DNA from: UBA7803 sp040219935
Lineage (GTDB): Bacteria > Pseudomonadota > Gammaproteobacteria > Pseudomonadales > Azotimanducaceae
NCBI GenBank assembly: GCA_040219935.1
Contig: JAVJUA010000048.1
Coordinates: forward strand, 218,263 to 282,262
DNA length: 64,000 nucleotides
Direction of reading: 5' to 3'
The translations under genes were made by a program, and so were the position numbers. Under the pieces are notes generated by a model. It worked only from the letters and a program-made list of their open reading frames with translations. It had not been told where the DNA came from and searched no databases. Of the stretch, positions 17,097 to 25,897 are shown one piece after another. Every line of letters starts with the position of its first letter. Within the stretch, counting starts at the first letter, position 1.

Positions 17097-18584
17097 TTGG
17101 CTGAAGGTGCGCTGATCGATCTTGCCTGGGCGCGCCAGCACTGGCTCGCCCTGGTGCTGCTGCTGGCGTACACGACCATGCTGATCCGCCATGCCCGCAT
17201 CGGCCGGCTCGGCACCCGCGGCGTCGACGACTACTACGTGGGCGGGCGCAACGTTGGCGGTCTGGCCCTGGGCGTATCGTTCTACGCCACGTTTGCCAGC
17301 ACCAACAGCTACGTCGGGCACGCCGGTAAGGGTTACGAGTACGGCGTGCCCTGGTTTTCGCTGGCTGTTCTCATCGTCCTGTTCACCTGGTTGTCGTGGA
17401 CCACCGTGGCGCCGCGGCTGCGCCGCTTCACCGGCCACTGGGACGCGCTGACGCTGCCCGACTATCTGGAGCGCCGCTTCGCGGCGCCCGGGCCGGCGCT
17501 GCGGCTGGCGTCGGGCCTGGTGATCGTGTTCTCGAGCCTGCTGTTCCTGGTGGCGGTCTTCAAGGGCGCGGGCAGCGTCTTTCAGATGTTTCTCGGCATT
17601 CCCTACCAGGCGGCCGTCGCGGTCACCCTGCTGGTGGTGATGTTCTACACCTCCATCGGCGGGTTCCTGTCGGTGGTGCGTACCGACGTGCTGCAGGGCG
17701 CGCTGATGGTCGTGGGATCGATGACCATCTTCTACTTCGTCACCGATGCGGCGGGCGGCGTGGCTCGCCTGCCCGAGCTGGCCGAGCGGCCGGACACCGC
17801 GGCGCTGTTCTCGTGGAGCCCGGGCATTCCCTTCGTGGTGCTGATCGGGATCGCCCTGTCCGGGTCTCTGAAGCTGCTGGTGGATCCCCGGCAGATCTCA
17901 AGGTTCTACGCCCTCAAGGACGAGCGCAGCCTGCGCACGGGCATGTGGGTGTCGCTGGTGGGCATCGCCCTGATTCAGTTCTGCCTGTTTCCGGTGGGCC
18001 TGTACGCCCACTTCCTGATCGACGGCGTCGCTGACACCGACCTGATCATTCCGACCCTGGTCAACGATCCCGCCGTCTTTCCGGTGTGGGCGGGCGACTT
18101 TCTCATCATCGCCATCGTCGCTGCCGCCATGTCGTCCATGGACAGCGTGCTGCTGGTGGGGGCCTCGGTGCTTTATCGGGATGTGGTGGCGCCGCTGCGC
18201 GCGGCCCTGGCGTGGCCGGTGGGGCCGCCGACCCGGCCCCTGGCGTGGACGCGGGGCGGCGTGGTGGGGCTGGCCGCCATCGCCGCCGTGGTCGCGCTGA
18301 ACCCGCCCGGCGGCATCATCGAGATCACCATCTTCTCCGGCAGGCTGTACGCGGTGTGCTTCCTGCCGGCCATCCTGTTCGGCCTGCACTGGCGGCGCGG
18401 CACCGCGTCGGCCGTGCTGGGTTCCATGATCTGCGGCGTGGTCGTGCTGCTGGCCTGGATGCTGGCCGGGCTCGGCGCCCTGGCGCACGAGGTTTTTCCG
18501 GCCCTCATCGTGTCCTGCGTCGTCTACGCCCTGATCGCCTGGCGTCAGCCGCCGGCCCTGGCGGCGTGGCCGGACGATCGTTGA
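17097..18584 (+). CDS. sodium:solute symporter family protein
   Basis: This 495-residue inner-membrane protein has about 13 hydrophobic segments and the pattern of the SSS (SLC5) family: DDYYVGGRN near the N-terminus, SFYATFASTNSYVG in the second segment, and the AAAMSSMDSVLLVGASVLYRD motif in the segment that carries sodium-binding Ser residues. It imports an organic solute together with sodium; the substrate cannot be told from the sequence. The start is a TTG at 17097, since no ATG lies before the first membrane segment. An ECF41-type promoter begins 7 bases after the stop. Confidence 0.9.
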   Translation: MAEGALIDLAWARQHWLALVLLLAYTTMLIRHARIGRLGTRGVDDYYVGGRNVGGLALGVSFYATFASTNSYVGHAGKGYEYGVPWFSLAVLIVLFTWLSWTTVAPRLRRFTGHWDALTLPDYLERRFAAPGPALRLASGLVIVFSSLLFLVAVFKGAGSVFQMFLGIPYQAAVAVTLLVVMFYTSIGGFLSVVRTDVLQGALMVVGSMTIFYFVTDAAGGVARLPELAERPDTAALFSWSPGIPFVVLIGIALSGSLKLLVDPRQISRFYALKDERSLRTGMWVSLVGIALIQFCLFPVGLYAHFLIDGVADTDLIIPTLVNDPAVFPVWAGDFLIIAIVAAAMSSMDSVLLVGASVLYRDVVAPLRAALAWPVGPPTRPLAWTRGGVVGLAAIAAVVALNPPGGIIEITIFSGRLYAVCFLPAILFGLHWRRGTASAVLGSMICGVVVLLAWMLAGLGALAHEVFPALIVSCVVYALIAWRQPPALAAWPDDR

Positions 18585-18591
18585 GACGCGC

Positions 18592-18618
18592 TGTCACAAC
18601 CCTGGCTGGCCATCCGTC
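18592..18618 (+). promoter_or_regulatory. ECF41-type promoter
   Basis: TGTCACA at 18592-18598 and CGTC at 18615-18618 are separated by 16 bases. These are the -35 and -10 elements described for promoters read by ECF41 sigma factors. The site lies 40 bases before the first gene of the module whose third gene encodes an ECF41 sigma factor, which suggests autoregulation. Confidence 0.75.
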
Positions 18619-18658
18619 CTGGGTAGGAGAGTTCGATCCGTGACCGGGAGGTACTAAG

Positions 18659-19048
18659 ATGGCTCGCGTGACCCTGATCCTGGTGGCCGCGTTTCTGGCG
18701 GCCAATGGGGCGTTCATGCTCACGACCCCGATGACCTGGTACTACAGCATCGACAGCGTCCCCCTCACCGGCCCGCTGAACACGCACTTCGTGCGCGACA
18801 TCGGCTGTGCCTACCTGGCGGCGGCCACCGGTGTGCTGCTGGGTGCGCTGCGCCCCGATTGGCTGCTGCCCGGCTGCATCACGGCGCTGGTGTTCGTCGG
18901 CGGCCATGCCCTGGTGCACGCTGCGGAGGCCGCGCTCGGTGAAGCGGGCGGGCTGGGTCTGATCGACCTGCTGGGCATCTATGGGCCGCCGCTGCTGCTG
19001 GTGGCGCTGCTGACGGCCCGGCCGCGTCCGGCGCCGGCGGGAGGGTGA
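18659..19048 (+). CDS. small membrane protein of the ECF41 module
   Basis: This 129-residue protein has four hydrophobic segments and short loops, ending in a Pro-rich tail. The TWYYSI and NTHFVRDIG stretches resemble small DoxX/DUF4345-like membrane proteins, but I cannot assign a family firmly. GGGAGG lies about 8 bases before the ATG. It is the first gene after the ECF41-type promoter and is 4 bases before the AhpD-like gene, so it is probably part of the sigma factor's own regulon. Confidence 0.7.
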   Translation: MARVTLILVAAFLAANGAFMLTTPMTWYYSIDSVPLTGPLNTHFVRDIGCAYLAAATGVLLGALRPDWLLPGCITALVFVGGHALVHAAEAALGEAGGLGLIDLLGIYGPPLLLVALLTARPRPAPAGG

Positions 19049-19052
19049 GGCC

Positions 19053-19592
19053 ATGGTGCGACGATGGCTGCATCGCATGGTCCGCGGCTTCGAGCGCCGC
19101 TTCGACTATGACGCCGCTTACATGCACGAGCTGATCTCCGCCTCGCCGGCCGCCATGCTGAAGCTGTCTCTTGTGCAGCCCATGAACCAGCATTGTCGTG
19201 GCGTCTCGAGAACCGCCTGGCACGCCGCCCGGATCACGGCTGCCCGGCATGAAGACTGCGGCCCGTGCACGCAGCTCGTGCTGGACATGGCCCTGGCCGA
19301 TGGCATGCCGGCAGCCGAGCTGCGGGCGCTGGTGGCCCGTGACTTCGCCGCCATGTCTGCGGACTGCGCGCTGGGCGTTCGGCTCGCGGACGCGGTGGCC
19401 GCGAACGAGCCCGCGGACGCTCTGCGCGCCGAGATCGTGTCGCGCTTCGGGCAGGACGGACTGATCTCGCTGGCGTTTGCCATTGCCGGGGCGCGCATCT
19501 TCCCCACCCTGAAGCGGGCGCTGGGTCATGCCCGGGCCTGCGAGCGGCTGCGCGTCGACGGTGATGCCATGAGCGCGGTGCGGCCGGCTTGA
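19053..19592 (+). CDS. AhpD-like/carboxymuconolactone decarboxylase-fold protein
   Basis: This 179-residue helical protein contains EDCGPC (C69 and C72), the CxxC redox motif of AhpD-like alkylhydroperoxidases, followed by the helix seen in the carboxymuconolactone decarboxylase fold. It probably reduces peroxides or acts as a thiol-disulfide relay. Genes of this fold are typical partners and targets of ECF41 sigma factors, and here the stop codon overlaps the sigma-factor start (TTGA). The reductant partner is unknown. Confidence 0.75.
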   Translation: MVRRWLHRMVRGFERRFDYDAAYMHELISASPAAMLKLSLVQPMNQHCRGVSRTAWHAARITAARHEDCGPCTQLVLDMALADGMPAAELRALVARDFAAMSADCALGVRLADAVAANEPADALRAEIVSRFGQDGLISLAFAIAGARIFPTLKRALGHARACERLRVDGDAMSAVRPA

Positions 19593-20524
19593 GCGACGGC
19601 GTCGATCATGCCGCAGCGGCCGAGTTCGAGCGCCACAGGCCGCGCCTGCTGGGGCTCGGCTACCGCATGCTCGGGTCCCTCGCGGAAGCGGAGGACGTGG
19701 TGCAGGAGGCGTACCTGCGCTGGCACCGCACCCCGCAGGCCGAGGTCCGGGATCCGCTGGCCTGGCTCATCGCCGCGGTGACCCGCCTGGCCATCGACGA
19801 GCTGCGACGCCAGCGCGTGCGTCGGCAGAGCTACGTCGGCCCGTGGCTGCCGGAACCCTGGGTGATGCCGGATGAGCTCACCCCCGGCGAGGCCGAGCAG
19901 CAGCTCGATCTGGCGGATGATCTGTCGGTGGCGTTCCTGTTGCTGCTGGAGCGCCTGGCGCCCGAGGAACGGGCCGCGCTGCTGCTGCACGACGTGTTCG
20001 AGGCGGGCTATCCCGACATCGCCGCCACCCTCGGCAAGTCGCCGGCCGCCGTTCGGCAGCTCGTGTCGCGGGCGCGGCGCCGGGTGTCTGCAGAGCGCCA
20101 GCGCTACCCGGTGTCCGCCGACGCGCGGCGGGATCTGGTGCGGCGATTTCAGCAGGCGCTGGCGGCCCGCGACGACGCGGAGCTGCTGAAGCTGTTCGCA
20201 GAGGACGCGGAGCTGCTGTCCGACGGTGGCGGCAAAGCTGCGGCCGCGCTCAGGCCCATACGCGGCGCTGCCAAGATCGTGCGCTTCTTTCTCGGCGTCA
20301 GCCGCGGCTACGACCTGGCCACGGTTGCGCTGCACGACTGCCTGATCAATGGTGCCCCCGGCTTCGTCGCCCGCGATGGCGACGGCACGCTGCTCGGCAC
20401 GTTCGCCTTCGAGAGCAGCGGCGGCCAGGTTCGTCAGGTGTACGTGGTGCGCAATCCCGACAAGCTGGGTCGTCTCGGCGTGTCCGGTCAGCCGATGGCG
20501 AGCGCCGGCAGCACCACGGCGTAG
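19589..20524 (+). CDS. ECF41-family RNA polymerase sigma factor with SnoaL-like domain
   Basis: This 311-residue protein has sigma-2 (about residues 12-76), a linker, sigma-4 (about 110-165) and a fused SnoaL/NTF2-like C-terminal domain. The three ECF41 hallmark motifs are present: WLPEP at 86-90 in the linker, DGGGK at 212-216 and NPDKL at 289-293. In this group there is no anti-sigma factor; the C-terminal extension itself controls activity. The TTG start overlaps the AhpD-like stop. The 3' end overlaps the convergent DASS transporter gene by 37 bases. The signal is unknown, but the neighbour suggests oxidative or organic-compound stress. Confidence 0.93.
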   Translation: MSDGVDHAAAAEFERHRPRLLGLGYRMLGSLAEAEDVVQEAYLRWHRTPQAEVRDPLAWLIAAVTRLAIDELRRQRVRRQSYVGPWLPEPWVMPDELTPGEAEQQLDLADDLSVAFLLLLERLAPEERAALLLHDVFEAGYPDIAATLGKSPAAVRQLVSRARRRVSAERQRYPVSADARRDLVRRFQQALAARDDAELLKLFAEDAELLSDGGGKAAAALRPIRGAAKIVRFFLGVSRGYDLATVALHDCLINGAPGFVARDGDGTLLGTFAFESSGGQVRQVYVVRNPDKLGRLGVSGQPMASAGSTTA

Positions 20525-22023
20525 AGCACGGACGTGATCACCACCACGCCGATCAGGTTGAGCCAGATGCCGGCCTTGGCCATCTGCGGGATGGTCACGT
20601 AGCCCGAGCCGAAGACGATGGCGTTGGGCGGCGTCGCCACCGGCATCATGAAGGCGCAGCTCGCTGCCACCGCCGCTGGTATCACCAGCATCTCCGGCGC
20701 GACCGCCAGACCCGAGGCGACCCCGGCCAGCACCGGCACCAGGGTGGCGGTGGTGGCCGTGTTGCTGGTCAGCTCGGTGAGGAAGATCACGCCGGTGGTT
20801 ACCGCCACCACCAGCACGATGACCGGATAGTCCGCCAGCACCGTGGCCTGGGCGCCGATGAACTCGGCTACGCCGTTGGCCTGCACCGCGGCGGCCAGGC
20901 TGAGCCCGCCGCCGAACAGGATGAGGATGCCCCACGGCAGCTTCACCGCCGTGTCCCAGGTCATCACGAACGTGGGCGAGTCGGAACCGCGGGCCGGCGG
21001 CGCCGGAATCACGAACAGCACCAGCGCCGCGAGCACGGCGATGCCCGCGTCCGAGAGCCCGGCCAGGGGGCGCCAGCCGTCCATCTCCAGGCCGGCCAGC
21101 ATGGGTCGGCAGATCCACAGCGTGGCCGTGCTCAGGAACACGATCAGGGTCGCCCACTCGCCGCGATGCATGGGTCCCAGCCGGGCTGCTTCGCGGGCGA
21201 ACAGCGCCTGGCCGCCGGCCACCTCGCGAATGCGGATCGGATATAGCACCCAGGTGATCAGCACCCAGGCCAGGGGCAGGAACACCAGCGCCACCGGCCC
21301 GCCGATCAGGAGCCAGTCGGCGAAGCCGATGTCGCGCTGGTACTCCTGGGCCAGGAACTGCGCGACGATGCCGTTGGGCGGCGAGCCGATCAGGGTGGCG
21401 ATGCCGCCGATGGAGGCGGCGTAGGCGATGCCGAGCATCAGCGAGAGCGCGAAGTTCCGCCCCGGCACGCCGTGCTCGGGCAGGCCGTCGGTCTCGAGGG
21501 AGTGGCCGGCCTCCTCTTCCAGCACCAGGGCGATGACGCTCAAGCCGATGGGCAGCATCATGGCCGCGGTCGCCGTGTTCGACACCCACATGCTCAGTGC
21601 CGCGGTCACCACCATGAAGCCGCCGATGACGTTGGCCGGCTTCGAGCCCACCACCTTGAGGGTGAGCAGGGCGATGCGCCGGTCCAGGCCCCAGCGCTGC
21701 ATGGACAGCGCCAGCACGAAGCCGCCGAGGAACAGGAAGATCAGATCAGACGCGTACGGCGCCGTGGTGGCGCTGATGGGCAGAATCCCGAGCAGCGGGA
21801 ACACGGCGATGGGCAGCAGCGCCGTGGCGGAGACGTCGACGGCCTCGGTGAGCCACCAGGTGGCCATCCACGCCATCACCGCCAGCGTGGCGCGGCCGGC
21901 ATCCGGCAGCGCCACGGCGGCGCCATCCATGCCGGCGTAGGTGCCGGGCAGCAGCAGGTAGACGACGGCCGCCAGCGCGGGGCCGGCGGCCAGGCCCGCG
22001 CGCTTCACGGCGCGGGCGTTCAA
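20488..22023 (-). CDS. SLC13/DASS family sodium:anion symporter
   Basis: This 511-residue inner-membrane protein has about 12 hydrophobic segments and both SNT signature motifs of the divalent anion:sodium symporters (SNTATAAMM near residue 150 and TSNTATTATLVP near 410), each preceding a conserved proline-rich turn. The family imports dicarboxylates, citrate or sulfate with sodium; the substrate is not decided here. The TTG start at 22023 overlaps the TGA of the upstream serine hydrolase gene (TTGA); a GTG at 22008 is an alternative. It overlaps the sigma-factor gene tail to tail. Confidence 0.9.
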   Translation of the reverse strand: MNARAVKRAGLAAGPALAAVVYLLLPGTYAGMDGAAVALPDAGRATLAVMAWMATWWLTEAVDVSATALLPIAVFPLLGILPISATTAPYASDLIFLFLGGFVLALSMQRWGLDRRIALLTLKVVGSKPANVIGGFMVVTAALSMWVSNTATAAMMLPIGLSVIALVLEEEAGHSLETDGLPEHGVPGRNFALSLMLGIAYAASIGGIATLIGSPPNGIVAQFLAQEYQRDIGFADWLLIGGPVALVFLPLAWVLITWVLYPIRIREVAGGQALFAREAARLGPMHRGEWATLIVFLSTATLWICRPMLAGLEMDGWRPLAGLSDAGIAVLAALVLFVIPAPPARGSDSPTFVMTWDTAVKLPWGILILFGGGLSLAAAVQANGVAEFIGAQATVLADYPVIVLVVAVTTGVIFLTELTSNTATTATLVPVLAGVASGLAVAPEMLVIPAAVAASCAFMMPVATPPNAIVFGSGYVTIPQMAKAGIWLNLIGVVVITSVLYAVVLPALAIG

Positions 22024-23306
22024 TCGACGATGGCCTGATAGGTGAGCACCTGGAAGTCCTGACGGATGTTGATGTGGGTGTAGGGCCGCACCTGAGTCAT
22101 CACCACGGCGACCAGCTCCTGCTCCGGGTCGAGCCACGACAGCGTGCAGTAGGCGCCGCCCCAGTAGGCGGCACCCAGGGACAGGGGGGTGGCCGCTGCG
22201 CCCCGATCGGTCACCACGCCGTAGCCGAGCCCGAAGCCCATGCCCGGGCCGGCCAGCCACAGCGGCAGCTCGCCGGTGTGATTCTCGAGCATCAGGCTGA
22301 CGGTGGCCGGCGCCAGCAGGCGCACGCCGCCCAGCTCGCCGCCGTTCAGCATCATCTGCTGGAACCGCAGATAGTCGCGGGTGGTGGACGCCAGCCCGCC
22401 GGCGCCGCGGAACAGGGTCTTCGGCCCGGTGACCCAGCGGCTGGCCGCCCCGGCGGCATCTTCGAGGACAATGCGCTGGTCGTCGCCCGGCTTGTACTGG
22501 GCCGCCAGGCGCGGCGCCTTGGCCTCGTCGAGGTAGAAGTGGGTGTCGCGCATGCCCAGCGGCTCGAAGATCTCTTCGGCGAAGAAGACGTCCAGCGCCT
22601 TTCCGGACAAGACCTCCACCAGCCTGCCGACCACGTCGGTGGCGCCCGAGTACTGCCACTCGGTGCCGGGGTGGTAGTTCAGCGGCAGCGACGCGAGCCG
22701 GGCGATGTACGACTCGAGATCGTCCTCGGGACGGGCCTCCATAACCGACCGGTAGTGGGCGGTGTTGCCGATATAGTTGTTGGCGAGGCCGGCGGTGTGG
22801 GTCAGCAGGTCGCGCACCTGCATCGGCCGCGCCGTTGGCACCAGCTCGCCGGTGGCGCCGCTCGAGTCGGCCGTGGTGGACACCTGCATGTCGGCGAATT
22901 CCGGCAGGTAGGCGCTCACCGGGTCACGTAGCTGAAACAGGCCGCGCTCCCACAGCATCATCAGCGCCACCGACGTGATCGGCTTGGTCATGGAGGCGAT
23001 GCGGAAGATGGTGTCTTCCCGCATCGGCACGCCGGCTTCGGCATCCATGCTGCCGCGCACCTCGAAGTGCACCAGCTTGCCGCGGCGCATGATGGCGGTG
23101 ATGGTGCCGGGCACCAGGCCGGCATCGATGTAGCGCTGCATGGCGGGGCCGATGCGGTCGAGGCGCTGGCTGGACATGCCCACCGACTCGGGGCGGGCGG
23201 AGGCCAGGACGCGGGCGTCCGAGGGCGCTGCGGCCGCTTCGAAGCCGATCAGCAGCAGCGCGGGCAGCACGGCCAGACGGCATGCATGACGAAACGAGAT
23301 GGTCAT
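22020..23306 (-). CDS. serine hydrolase, beta-lactamase class C fold (exported)
   Basis: This 428-residue protein has a signal peptide (cleavage near residue 27) and the penicillin-binding/class C beta-lactamase fold. The nucleophile motif is SMTK (S105, K108), the second motif is YSG in WQYSGATD, and the third is WGGAY near the C-terminus, in place of KTG. This combination is typical of EstB-like esterases or peptidases rather than true beta-lactamases. It acts in the periplasm or is secreted. The gene overlaps the DASS transporter start, so hydrolase and importer are probably co-translated, which suggests the hydrolase may release the acid that is imported; that is an inference. Confidence 0.87.
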   Translation of the reverse strand: MTISFRHACRLAVLPALLLIGFEAAAAPSDARVLASARPESVGMSSQRLDRIGPAMQRYIDAGLVPGTITAIMRRGKLVHFEVRGSMDAEAGVPMREDTIFRIASMTKPITSVALMMLWERGLFQLRDPVSAYLPEFADMQVSTTADSSGATGELVPTARPMQVRDLLTHTAGLANNYIGNTAHYRSVMEARPEDDLESYIARLASLPLNYHPGTEWQYSGATDVVGRLVEVLSGKALDVFFAEEIFEPLGMRDTHFYLDEAKAPRLAAQYKPGDDQRIVLEDAAGAASRWVTGPKTLFRGAGGLASTTRDYLRFQQMMLNGGELGGVRLLAPATVSLMLENHTGELPLWLAGPGMGFGLGYGVVTDRGAAATPLSLGAAYWGGAYCTLSWLDPEQELVAVVMTQVRPYTHINIRQDFQVLTYQAIVD

Positions 23307-23358
23307 CGTGTTTTCCAGCCTCCCCTGCTGCGGACGATGCGAACCCTGGGTCGGCCCC

Positions 23359-24357
23359 CTAGGGCGCCGCGGCCTTGCCTCGCGCGGCAGCCGTGCTTCG
23401 CGCGGTAGGCCGGCGCCGGGGCCGGAAGTCGAAGTAGGTCTTGCGGATCTGCTCGTGGAGCTGGCTGAGCCGCACCTGACACTGATCCAGGTAGTCGGAC
23501 AGGGCTTCGCTGCTCATGGCGCGCACGTCGGTCTGCGCCACCTCGCGGCGGATGCGGTTGACCGCGGTCAGCGGCTTCTCGTTGCGCGGCAGCGATCGCA
23601 GGTTGTTGCGTACCGAGTTGAGGCCGTAGGCGAGCGACCGGGGCAGCCTCGGGTCCTTCATCAGGAATTCGATCACCGGGCCCTGGGTGATGGGCTCGGC
23701 GACGCTGGTGTTGTAACTCTGCAGCGCATACACGGAGCGCAGCACGCTGCGCCACTGGATGTCGGCGAACGGCTCCAGGTCGGCGGCTGATGCCCAGAAC
23801 GTTCCCGTGCCGACGTCGATCAGCCGCGTGGTCATGTCGGCGCGCTCGATGAACTGGCCGATGCGCAGAAAGTTCCAATGGGCGTCGTGCAGCATGTTGG
23901 CGGACATGTAGCCGTCAACCTGCTGGATGTACTCCGTGATCGTGGTGAGGCCAGACACCCGCCGGGTGCGGGACAGCGGCTCTGCCAGCTTCTCGCGGGC
24001 GAACAGGTAGGCGGCGTTGACGAACTCGAACGCAGACCGGGGAATGATGCCGCGCAGCGTCCGCGCGTTCTCCCGGGCCCACGACAGGCTGTTGATCAGC
24101 GAGCCGGCGTTGCGCTGGTCGTTGATCAGAAAGCGGCAGACGTTGCGCTCGCTGCTGTCTTCGAACTGCGAGTCGTACAGCGGCGCGCTGCCGGTGATCG
24201 CCACCAGCGGACGCCACCCGAGCGGCATGCGCTTGGGGAGGTCGATCAGCAGGTTGGCGTGCACAGACACCAGCCGCGCCGACGTTTCGGCTCGCTCGAG
24301 ATAGCGGCCCAGCCAGTAGCTGCGCTCGGCGGTGCTGGACAGGGTATGTGCTGTCAT
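23359..24357 (-). CDS. alpha-E domain-containing protein
   Basis: This 332-residue helical protein is the DUF403/alpha-E family, recognised by the N-terminal RSYWLGRYLERAE and the WARENARTLRG motif. Its start overlaps the stop of the ATP-grasp gene (ATGA). The two families occur together in many bacteria, often with a transglutaminase-like protein and a proteasome-related peptidase (Anbu). Neither of those is present on either side here. The biochemical role is not settled, but peptide ligation or modification is suspected from the ATP-grasp partner. Confidence 0.9.
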   Translation of the reverse strand: MTAHTLSSTAERSYWLGRYLERAETSARLVSVHANLLIDLPKRMPLGWRPLVAITGSAPLYDSQFEDSSERNVCRFLINDQRNAGSLINSLSWARENARTLRGIIPRSAFEFVNAAYLFAREKLAEPLSRTRRVSGLTTITEYIQQVDGYMSANMLHDAHWNFLRIGQFIERADMTTRLIDVGTGTFWASAADLEPFADIQWRSVLRSVYALQSYNTSVAEPITQGPVIEFLMKDPRLPRSLAYGLNSVRNNLRSLPRNEKPLTAVNRIRREVAQTDVRAMSSEALSDYLDQCQVRLSQLHEQIRKTYFDFRPRRRPTARSTAAARGKAAAP

Positions 24358-25799
24358 TCCAGGTCCACCACCCAGGTGTCCTTGCTGCCGCCGCCCTGGG
24401 AGGAGTTGACCACGGTGGATCCCTTGCGCATCGCCACCCGGGTCAGCCCGCCGGTGGTGACGTAGGTCTTCTTGCCGGAGAGGATGAACGGCCGCAGGTC
24501 GAGGTGGCGCGGCTCGGCATGGCTGTTTACCAGGGTCGGCGCGGTGGACAGCAGCAGCATCGGCTGGGCCATGTAGTTGCGAGGGTTGGCCAGGATCTGC
24601 CGGGCGAACTTGTCACGCTCCTGACGGGTGGCCTTGGGGCCGATCAGCATGCCGTAGCCGCCGGACTCGTTGGCCGGCTTCACCACCAGCTTGTCCAGGT
24701 TCTCGATGACGTAGTCCCGCTGCTCCTTGTCGACGCAACGATAGGAGGGGACGTTGGGCAGCAGCGGCTCCTCGTTGAGGTAGTAGCGGATGATGTCCGG
24801 CACGTAGGTGTAGATCACCTTGTCGTCGGCGACCCCGCACCCGGGCGCGTTGGCCAGCGCCACGTTGCCGGCGCGCCAGGCCCGCATCAGGCCCGGCACG
24901 CCGAGCTTGGAGTCGGCGTTGAACACCTCCGGGTCGACGAACAGGTCGTCGATGCGCCGGTAGATGACGTCCACCTGGATCAGCCCCTCGATGGTGCGCA
25001 TGTAGACCGTGTCGTCCCGCCCGACCACCAGGTCGGAACCCTGCACAAGCTGCGCCGACATGGCGTTGGCCAGGTAGGCATGCTCGAAGTAGGCAGAGTT
25101 GTAGATGCCGGGCGTCAGCACCGCGATCTGCGGCGATTTGCGGTCGGTGAGCGAGCGCAGGCATTCGGCGAGCTGATTCGGATAGTCGTCCACCGGGTGA
25201 ATGACGTACTCCTCGAACAGCTCCGGAAACACGCGCTTCATGACCTCGCGGTTCTCGAGCATGTAGGAGACGCCGGAGGGCACCCGCAGGTTGTCCTCGA
25301 GCACGTACATCCGGCCATCGGCATCACGCACCAGGTCGGTGCCGCAGACGTGAGACCAGACACGGTGCGGCGGGCTGGCGCCGACGCACTCACGGCGGAA
25401 CTCGCGCGACTTCTCGATGTACTCGCGCGGCAGCACGCCGTCGTCGAGGATGCGCTGGTCGTGGTAGACGTCGTCGATGAAGCGGTTGAGCGCATCTACC
25501 CGCTGCTTGAGCCCCGCGGTGACCACGTCCCACTCACGCTTCATGATCAGCCGCGGAATGATGTCGAACGGCCATTCCCGGTCAATGGAGCCGCTGCCCT
25601 CGCCGGTATAGACGGTGAAGGTGATGCCCATGGCGCGGATGGCCAGCTCGGCTGCGGTCTTGCGCTCGCCGATCTCCTCGTTGGAGAGATGACCCAGCAC
25701 CCGGCAGAGATTGCCGGCGCCGGTTCGGGCGCGCCCCTTCGGGGTGATGAGCTCGTCCCAGAAACCTTCCGTGCGGTACTCGCTCCAGTCGATGCTCAT
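24354..25799 (-). CDS. circularly permuted ATP-grasp protein
   Basis: This 481-residue protein belongs to the circularly permuted type 2 ATP-grasp family (DUF404/DUF407). The KPANESGGYGM stretch near residue 380 is the ATP-binding loop, and the DNLRVPSGVSYMLENR segment near 210 carries acidic residues for metal binding. Such enzymes are thought to form amide bonds using ATP and an acyl phosphate. The ATG at 25799 is chosen and the gene overlaps the alpha-E gene by 4 bases. The product and acceptor are unknown. Confidence 0.92.
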   Translation of the reverse strand: MSIDWSEYRTEGFWDELITPKGRARTGAGNLCRVLGHLSNEEIGERKTAAELAIRAMGITFTVYTGEGSGSIDREWPFDIIPRLIMKREWDVVTAGLKQRVDALNRFIDDVYHDQRILDDGVLPREYIEKSREFRRECVGASPPHRVWSHVCGTDLVRDADGRMYVLEDNLRVPSGVSYMLENREVMKRVFPELFEEYVIHPVDDYPNQLAECLRSLTDRKSPQIAVLTPGIYNSAYFEHAYLANAMSAQLVQGSDLVVGRDDTVYMRTIEGLIQVDVIYRRIDDLFVDPEVFNADSKLGVPGLMRAWRAGNVALANAPGCGVADDKVIYTYVPDIIRYYLNEEPLLPNVPSYRCVDKEQRDYVIENLDKLVVKPANESGGYGMLIGPKATRQERDKFARQILANPRNYMAQPMLLLSTAPTLVNSHAEPRHLDLRPFILSGKKTYVTTGGLTRVAMRKGSTVVNSSQGGGSKDTWVVDLE

Positions 25800-25885
25800 G
25801 CAGTCCTTGCCCCCGGAACTTGAGCGAAATTCTCACAATTCCCCAATCAGGTCCAGCAACACCGCTCATGGCGCCCCCAGTCGGC

Positions 25886-25891
25886 TAGAAT
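25886..25891 (+). promoter_or_regulatory. -10-like hexamer placed for a leaderless transcript
   Basis: TAGAAT ends 6 bases before the ATG at 25898 and no ribosome-binding site is present. A transcript starting at the usual distance would begin at or next to the ATG. A -35 element is not clear. Confidence 0.35.
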
Positions 25892-25897
25892 CGCGCC

